This document shows, one piece after another, positions 41,989-46,220 of a stretch of DNA of 46,220 nt. The stretch is from Alphaproteobacteria bacterium (GTDB taxonomy: Bacteria; Pseudomonadota; Alphaproteobacteria; Micropepsales; Micropepsaceae). The stretch spans positions 1 through 46,220 of the forward strand of contig JAJPIX010000008.1 in assembly GCA_021324545.1 (NCBI GenBank), given 5' to 3'. Every line of letters begins with the position of its first letter. Within the stretch, counting starts at the first letter, position 1. Made by a program: the position numbers and the translations under genes. A model generated the notes under the pieces. It was not told the origin of the DNA. It saw only the letters and a list, made by a program, of their open reading frames with translations, and made no database searches.

Positions 41989-42273
41989 ATGAACAGGAAC
42001 TGGCCGCTCTGGGAAGTGTTCGTCCGCGCGAAGAACGGGCTGTCCCACCGCCATGTGGGAAGCGTCCATGCCGCGGATGCGCGCATGGCGATCGAGGCCG
42101 CACGCGACGTCTATACGCGCCGGATGGAGGGCGTGAGTCTGTGGGTCGTGCCCTCGAACGCAATCACTGCGTCGGATCCGAAGGAACATGCCGATCTCTT
42201 CGAACCGGCCGAAGACAAGGTTTACCGGCACCCGACGTTTTATGCGATCCCTGACAACGTGAAGAACATCTGA
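41989..42273 (+). CDS. paaB: Phenylacetyl-CoA epoxidase subunit PaaB
   Basis: The 94-residue protein has the PaaB signature WPLWEVFVRAKNGLSHRHVG, then SVHAADARMAIEAARDVYTRRMEG and SLWVVPSNAI. PaaB is needed for activity of the epoxidase and stabilises the assembly. It overlaps paaC by one base (TGATG). Confidence 0.97.
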   Translation: MNRNWPLWEVFVRAKNGLSHRHVGSVHAADARMAIEAARDVYTRRMEGVSLWVVPSNAITASDPKEHADLFEPAEDKVYRHPTFYAIPDNVKNI

Positions 42274-43031
42274 TGCTGCCTGATGCCACATTGGCCGACT
42301 ATGCGCTGCGCCTTGGGGATGACAGCCTGGTCCTGGGCCAGCGGCTTTCCGAATGGTGCGGGCATGCGCCGATGCTGGAAATCGATCTGGCGCTCTCCAA
42401 CATTGCGCTCGACCTGATCGGGCAGGCGTCGCATTTCCTGAAATTTGCGGGGCGCGCGGAAGGCCGCGGGCGCGACGCCGATTCCTTCGCCTTCCGGCGC
42501 GACGCGCTGGATTTCCGCAACTGCCTTCTCGTCGAGCAGCCCAACGGCGATTTCGCCCAGACCATGGCGCGCCAGTTCCTGTTCTCCAACTGGCAGGAAC
42601 TGCTCTTCGCGCAGCTGCAGCATTCGGCCAACGACACGCTCGCGGACATCGCAAGAAAGGCCGTCAAGGAAGTCGCCTATCATGCGCATTTCGCCAACGA
42701 ATGGATGGTGCGCCTGGGGGATGGGACCGAAGAGAGCCGCGCGCGCACGATTGCAGGCCTTGAATGGATGTGGCGCTTCACAGGCGAACTGTTCGAGCGC
42801 GATCCGGCGCTGAAGCCGCTGGTGGACGCGGGCGTCGCGGTGGATGTTCCCTCGCTCAGGCCCGATTGGGAGGACCGCATTTCGCGAACGCTGGCCGAGG
42901 CAAGGCTCGAACTGCCCAAGCCCCGCCGGTGGGTGATGGGCGGGCGTGTGGGCCATCATTCCGAACATTTGGGTCACCTGCTGTCCGAAATGCAGTTTCT
43001 GCAGCGGGCCTATCCGGGAGCGATGTGGTGA
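42273..43031 (+). CDS. paaC: Phenylacetyl-CoA epoxidase structural subunit PaaC
   Basis: The 252-residue protein is the structural partner of PaaA, related to it but without the full set of iron ligands. Signatures are YALRLGDDSLVLGQRLSEWCGHAP near the N terminus, NDTLADIARKAVKEVAYHA in the middle and GGRVGHHSEHLGHLLSEMQ at the C terminus. It forms the A2C2 core of the epoxidase. It ends overlapping the GTG start of paaD. Confidence 0.97.
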   Translation: MLPDATLADYALRLGDDSLVLGQRLSEWCGHAPMLEIDLALSNIALDLIGQASHFLKFAGRAEGRGRDADSFAFRRDALDFRNCLLVEQPNGDFAQTMARQFLFSNWQELLFAQLQHSANDTLADIARKAVKEVAYHAHFANEWMVRLGDGTEESRARTIAGLEWMWRFTGELFERDPALKPLVDAGVAVDVPSLRPDWEDRISRTLAEARLELPKPRRWVMGGRVGHHSEHLGHLLSEMQFLQRAYPGAMW

Positions 43032-43501
43032 ACGCGGAGCTTCCCCTGAAGGATCGTGTTCTGGAGATTCTGTCGCAGGTAGCGGATCCCGAAATTCCCT
43101 GCGTGTCGGTCGTGGATCTCGGCATCGTGCGCGATGTGAGGGATGGCAAGGTGTTCATCACGCCCACCTATACCGGCTGTCCCGCGACGGCCGTCATTGA
43201 GGCGGCAATCGGCAAGGCCCTGAAGGACGCAGGTTTTGCCCTCAAGGTGGCGACGATGCTTTCGCCGCCCTGGACGACCGACTGGATCAGCGACTCCGGC
43301 CGGGAAAAACTGCGCGCTTACGGCATCGCGCCGCCGGACCGGGGCACGGCCAAGCATTCGCTCAGGGATGTGCCGGTGGAATGTCCGCGCTGCGGCTCAC
43401 GTCATACCGAAGAGATCAGCCGGTTCGGATCGACGCCGTGCAAATCGCTTCACCGCTGTCTGGATTGCCGCGAGCCCTTTGACCGCTTCAAATGTCACTG
43501 A
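43028..43501 (+). CDS. paaD: Phenylacetyl-CoA epoxidase maturation protein PaaD
   Basis: The 157-residue protein has a DUF59 domain (LSQVADPEIPCVSVVDLGIV, then TYTGCPATAVIE) and a C-terminal zinc ribbon-like region with CPRCGS and CKSLHRCLDC. PaaD is required for iron-sulfur or metal loading of the epoxidase. The GTG at 43028 overlaps the paaC TGA; a GTG three bases upstream is also possible. No good ATG exists near the start. It overlaps paaE by ten bases. Confidence 0.94.
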   Translation: MNAELPLKDRVLEILSQVADPEIPCVSVVDLGIVRDVRDGKVFITPTYTGCPATAVIEAAIGKALKDAGFALKVATMLSPPWTTDWISDSGREKLRAYGIAPPDRGTAKHSLRDVPVECPRCGSRHTEEISRFGSTPCKSLHRCLDCREPFDRFKCH

Positions 43502-44574
43502 ACGACCGGTTTCATCCGCTGAAGATCGCCGAGGTGCGCCACGAAACGGCGGATGCCGTCTCCATCCGATTCGAAATCCCCTCCGATCTCAGGGATGTTT
43601 TCGCCTTCAAGGCCGGCCAGCACCTGACGCTGAGGGCCGATATCGGCGGTGAAGATGTGCGGCGCAACTACTCCGTCTGCGCCGCGCCGAGCGAAAACGA
43701 AATCCGAATCGCGGTGAAGCAGATGCCGGCCGGAAAATTCTCCGGTTGGGCGAACACGAAGCTGAAAGTCGGCCAGACGATCGATGTGCTGCCGCCGATG
43801 GGCCGCTTTCTCATTCCGGAAACCGATGCAGCAGCGCCGCACTATGTGGCGTTCGCCGGCGGGTCGGGCATCACGCCGGTGCTTTCGATCCTGAAGACGA
43901 TGCTGGAAACCCGAACCGATTCCAGCTTCACGCTGCTTTATGGCAACCGCGACAGCGCCTCCATCATGTTTCTGGAAGAGCTTGCGGCGCTCAAGAACCG
44001 CCATCTTGACCGGCTTGAGGTCTATCACTTCCTGGAAGAGGAGGCCGAAGAGATCGCGTTGTTCAACGGCCGTCTCGACCGCGCGAAATGCGACGAGATT
44101 CTGATGCATCTGGTTGACCCGTCGCGCGTTACCGCCTTTTTCATTTGCGGGCCGGGGCCAATGATGGATTCCGTGGAAGCGGCGCTCCTGGCGCGCAATG
44201 TTCCGCCGGCGCGCATTCTGATCGAACGGTTCACCACGGGCGAAACGCCGGCCGACCAGCGCATGCGCGAAGAGGCGCTCGAGCGCAAGGCGGCCGGCAC
44301 GAAACTTTCGGTCACGCTCGATGGCCGCAGCCGCACAATCAGTTTCGATCCGCAGCGGGGCAGCATTCTGGAATGTGTGCAGGCTGCGGGGCTGCCTGCG
44401 CCCTATGCCTGCAAGGGCGGCGTGTGCACCACATGCCGCGCGAAAGTGACGGCCGGGTCGGTGGCCATGAAGAAGAATTACGGGCTGACCCACGAGGAGC
44501 TGGCCCAGGGATATGTGCTCACCTGCCAGGCCGTTCCGACAAGCGACGCCGTCACGTTGACCTATGACCTGTAA
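43492..44574 (+). CDS. paaE: Phenylacetyl-CoA epoxidase reductase PaaE
   Basis: The 360-residue protein is a ferredoxin-NADP-reductase-like flavoprotein with a C-terminal plant-type [2Fe-2S] domain. The FAD motif is RRNYSVC, the NAD(P) region has FAGGSGITPVLSILK and FFICGPGPMMDSVEAAL, and the iron-sulfur cysteines are in CKGGVCTTC and LTC. It carries electrons from NADPH to PaaA. It is the last gene of the epoxidase operon. No strong terminator is seen after it. Confidence 0.97.
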   Translation: MSLNDRFHPLKIAEVRHETADAVSIRFEIPSDLRDVFAFKAGQHLTLRADIGGEDVRRNYSVCAAPSENEIRIAVKQMPAGKFSGWANTKLKVGQTIDVLPPMGRFLIPETDAAAPHYVAFAGGSGITPVLSILKTMLETRTDSSFTLLYGNRDSASIMFLEELAALKNRHLDRLEVYHFLEEEAEEIALFNGRLDRAKCDEILMHLVDPSRVTAFFICGPGPMMDSVEAALLARNVPPARILIERFTTGETPADQRMREEALERKAAGTKLSVTLDGRSRTISFDPQRGSILECVQAAGLPAPYACKGGVCTTCRAKVTAGSVAMKKNYGLTHEELAQGYVLTCQAVPTSDAVTLTYDL

Positions 44575-44900
44575 AATGCCGGGCCGCCGGCTCATCCGCG
44601 AGGCCGTGGTGCCCAAGGGCGGAGGCGGCATGCCGCAGCATGCGATTGAAACGCCACGCCAATCCCTCACCCGCGGTTTCCAGCACCAGCAATTGGACCA
44701 ACAAACTCCGGGCGTTTCGGCGCGCAGCGACGTTCAGCTATGAGCCGCGCCGGCAGCCAATGGCATGCCAAGCGCTATGGCGAGAAACCGGGCAGCGCGC
44801 ATACAGATCTCTCGCAATGTATGAGCGCTCCTGTCGCTAAATTGTCGTCAGAATGATGAGGGTTATATTGCTCCTGCTACCGAATTCGGGTTCACCTTCC
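44575..44900. other. Intergenic region between paaE and the Rhs-linked lipoprotein
   Basis: No gene with a recognisable family was found in either strand of these 326 bases. Short open frames exist but have no credible start or similarity I can name. GC drops from about 44830 on, marking the edge of the Rhs tip/lipoprotein segment. Confidence 0.4.
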
Positions 44901-45278
44901 TCATCGCAGTTCTATCGTGTCTACGATGACCAGCGGCCCATCAGCGCAAACGCCCGCGCTGATTCGTCTGCCTTTAATGTCGTAAAAGAGAAATGAGCCT
45001 TTCGGTTGCCGATACGCAGTACCCGTCACCTTGACGCTGTGCTTATTCCAGCGATCCAGGTCGGCATAGACGTTGGCAGGCAACGCAAGCGCGACACAGT
45101 TCTTGTTAAATTCTAACCACGCTTGCTCACCGTCGGCGGGGGGATAAATAACTGCCCTCCCAACAAGTGTGCAGGTCCTCCCTATGGAACAGGCGCCATC
45201 ATTTGATCCCGGCGCTACCATGCAAGCAGTCATTGAAATCAGGGTGACTGCTACGAGTGAAATCCGCCGAAGGGTCAT
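44901..45278 (-). CDS. Small lipoprotein, candidate immunity protein for the Rhs tip
   Basis: The 125-residue protein has a signal peptide with a lipobox (LISMTAC, lipidated Cys19). Its mature part has four further cysteines that could form two disulfides (in DGACSIGRTC, NKNCVALA and AGVCADG), so it is built for the periplasm. The start overlaps the stop of the Rhs tip by ATGA, as is common for effector-immunity pairs. I recognise no family. Lower GC than the paa genes points to transfer along with the tip. An immunity role is inference from position, size and localisation. Confidence 0.7.
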   Translation of the reverse strand: MTLRRISLVAVTLISMTACMVAPGSNDGACSIGRTCTLVGRAVIYPPADGEQAWLEFNKNCVALALPANVYADLDRWNKHSVKVTGTAYRQPKGSFLFYDIKGRRISAGVCADGPLVIVDTIELR

Positions 45279-45883
45279 CGTTCAAGACCTATGTTCCATT
45301 GTCGGATAAATTGCTGGACCTGTGCTTTTTCATCTCGGTCGAGCTCTTCATCCCAAAGCTGACGCACTCGATAGCCGACCGAAGTCCTTTCGATTGCGAA
45401 TACGCCTCGCGAAGACACCAAATAGAAGGTCCGCGCGCCAGCAACGCCCGTATTTTCTGGCCTGTCGCCGATCCCCGGAAGACCACTTATCGGTCGTTCT
45501 CTGCCAAGCGGATGCACGTGTCCGGGGTCATCTCCCGGGTGAAGCCCTGATGGATTATACATAAAGCCCACCGCGCTCGCTCCCGCGCCAGAATACTGCT
45601 CTCCATCTGGGGTCATGGGATTAGTGTACGTCCCCTGGTCGGAAACTCCAAAACCGTTTTCTTCGTCTGTGTTGCTCCGCGTGTTTACGGGAGTATTGTC
45701 GCTGAGCTTGCCGGTGTTCCGCACCAATACGACCTGCGCGTCACGTGCTTGTCGCTGCGCGGTCAGCGGAGCCTGTGTGTCCGTACCCTTTTCGGAACGC
45801 GGATCATCATAGCAGCCGCTGATGCTGGCGCTCGTATCACCTCCCGGTAGCCGGGAGCCTGTCGAGCAAGCAGCTAACCCCGT
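45275..45883 (-). pseudogene. Rhs C-terminal toxin tip, out of frame with the core
   Basis: Translated from the ACG at 45883, this segment reads TGLAACSTGSRLPGGDTSAS and on for about 200 residues to IRQWNIGLER. Joined to the core it restores the canonical DPTGL end of an Rhs core. The tip contains DDPGHVHPLGRERPISGLPG, then IGDRPENTG, and a VSSRGVFAIE strand near residues 150-175. A His-x-His-Pro followed by a Gly-Asp and a GVxxIE strand is reminiscent of JAB/DUF4329-like toxin tips. It has no start of its own and is read only if the 4-bp duplication at 45881-45888 is bypassed, reversed or is a sequencing artefact. Confidence 0.65.
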
Positions 45884-46220
45884 CCGTCGGATCTGTGCGG
45901 TCTGTAGGATCATTTCCGACGAAGGCGTAGAGATTCATGTCCGCGTCGTATCCCACGGGGTCGGTCTGCAGGAAGCGGCCGCCGCCGCCCTTCACATCGC
46001 CCGGAGAATACATCCGCGCCCGGTCGTAGTAGAGCCCCGTCGCCGCATCCAGCCGCATGCCCTGGAACCGGAACGGAAGGCCCGATGCCGCGGCCCTTGA
46101 GCCCGTCCCCGCTGCCTTGCACACATTGCCATAGGGATCGTAGGTGAAGGGGCCTTCGGCGCGCGCGCCATCGTCGCCGGTGGTGAGCGCGGTTGAGCCA
46201 TGCCCGTCGGCATGGAGGAA
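45837..46220 (-). CDS. Rhs-repeat core protein, C-terminal part of core (truncated by frameshift)
   Basis: This frame enters from the right edge and is open for 127 codons. It contains YDPYGNV, then LPFRFQGMRLDAATGLYYDR, ARMYSPGD, GRFLQTDPVGYDADMNLYAF and VGNDPTDRTDPT: the typical Rhs-associated core end. After DPT the frame runs into DGVSCLLDRLPATGR and a TGA. In intact Rhs proteins DPTG leads straight into the variable toxin tip. The protein would be a large secreted shell carrying a C-terminal toxin, delivered by contact. The N-terminal part lies outside the window. Confidence 0.85.
   Translation of the reverse strand, partial: FLHADGHGSTALTTGDDGARAEGPFTYDPYGNVCKAAGTGSRAAASGLPFRFQGMRLDAATGLYYDRARMYSPGDVKGGGGRFLQTDPVGYDADMNLYAFVGNDPTDRTDPTDGVSCLLDRLPATGR
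45841..45888 (-). other. 4-bp tandem duplication and hairpin at the Rhs core/tip junction
   Basis: On the coding strand ACGG occurs twice in tandem (plus strand CGTC at 45881-45884 and 45885-45888); removing one copy restores the reading frame. Just downstream, CTCCCGG and CCGGGAG (45841-45857) form a perfect 7-bp hairpin with a 3-base loop, right before the frameshifted stop. Confidence 0.7.

Noticed and set aside
40960-42654. 564-codon reverse-strand open frame opposite paaA, paaB and part of paaC
   Set aside because: It spans three conserved forward genes and has no family signature.
44640-44840. 66-codon forward frame after paaE
   Set aside because: No credible ribosome binding site, no recognisable similarity and unusual composition.
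45837-45913. Programmed +1 ribosomal frameshift in the Rhs gene
   Set aside because: The G-run and hairpin are suggestive, but the simple 4-bp duplication that restores the canonical DPTG junction explains the break without a recoding signal.

Overview
The window is high-GC bacterial chromosome, most likely from an alphaproteobacterium. The main clues are the order lspA - BamF-like lipoprotein - paired M16 peptidases, a TipF-like EAL protein, a class IIA HAD phosphatase of the TIGR01459 type, a MutL carrying its own endonuclease motif, and short palindromic intergenic elements of a style common in that class. I cannot name a genus. Genes are dense, often with ATGA stop/start overlaps, and most have housekeeping or catabolic roles.

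Layout. Positions 1-2.3 kb hold the start of a histone-deacetylase-like amidohydrolase, an EamA transporter and a fold-III PLP enzyme. At 2.3-4.0 kb three tandem paralogues encode small secreted Tyr/Trp/Gly/His-rich proteins, each followed by a strong terminator; the last two share an upstream 11-bp direct repeat. At 4.1-6.8 kb an omega-aminotransferase, a tiny membrane protein and alanine dehydrogenase form a probable alanine/pyruvate amino-shuttle operon. At 6.8-8.9 kb a reverse operon encodes an SDR dehydrogenase, a diheme cytochrome c and an LprI-like protein. At 9-13 kb lie an OmpA-like lipoprotein, glutathione peroxidase, a secreted protein paired with CopC, and the TipF-like EAL protein.

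Positions 13-25.5 kb form a conserved housekeeping block: HAD phosphatase, MaoC hydratase, ribF, ileS, lspA, BamF-like lipoprotein, two M16 peptidases, pgi and mutL. Dispersed repeats interrupt it, including a tandem 16-bp array at 13.9-14.1 kb and a palindrome that forms the end of ribF. A RelE/HigA-type toxin-antitoxin pair with a decayed antitoxin tail follows at 25.7-26.4 kb, then a secreted phosphoesterase, rsmD, a DsbD/ScsB-type thiol reductase, a Leu/Phe-type dehydrogenase and two tiny conserved proteins.

Positions 32.4-44.6 kb are an aromatic catabolic region: a TetR regulator, a fused 2-oxoacid dehydrogenase E1 with its E2, and phenylacetate genes paaK, paaZ, paaG (reverse) and paaI, paaABCDE (forward). 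PaaK makes phenylacetyl-CoA, PaaABCE with PaaD epoxidises it, PaaG isomerises the epoxide to the oxepin, and PaaZ opens the ring and oxidises the aldehyde. The beta-oxidation genes paaF, paaH and paaJ are absent. An ACCG-N2-CGG(T/C) palindrome lies both in front of the TetR/E1 pair and over the paaA promoter, suggesting one TetR regulon.

The right end (44.9-46.2 kb) is the most unusual part. It holds the C-terminal core of an Rhs protein whose toxin tip has been put out of frame by a 4-bp tandem duplication just at the core/tip junction. Directly downstream, overlapping by ATGA, is a small lipoprotein gene that is a good candidate for the cognate immunity protein. The tip and lipoprotein have visibly lower GC than the rest of the window.
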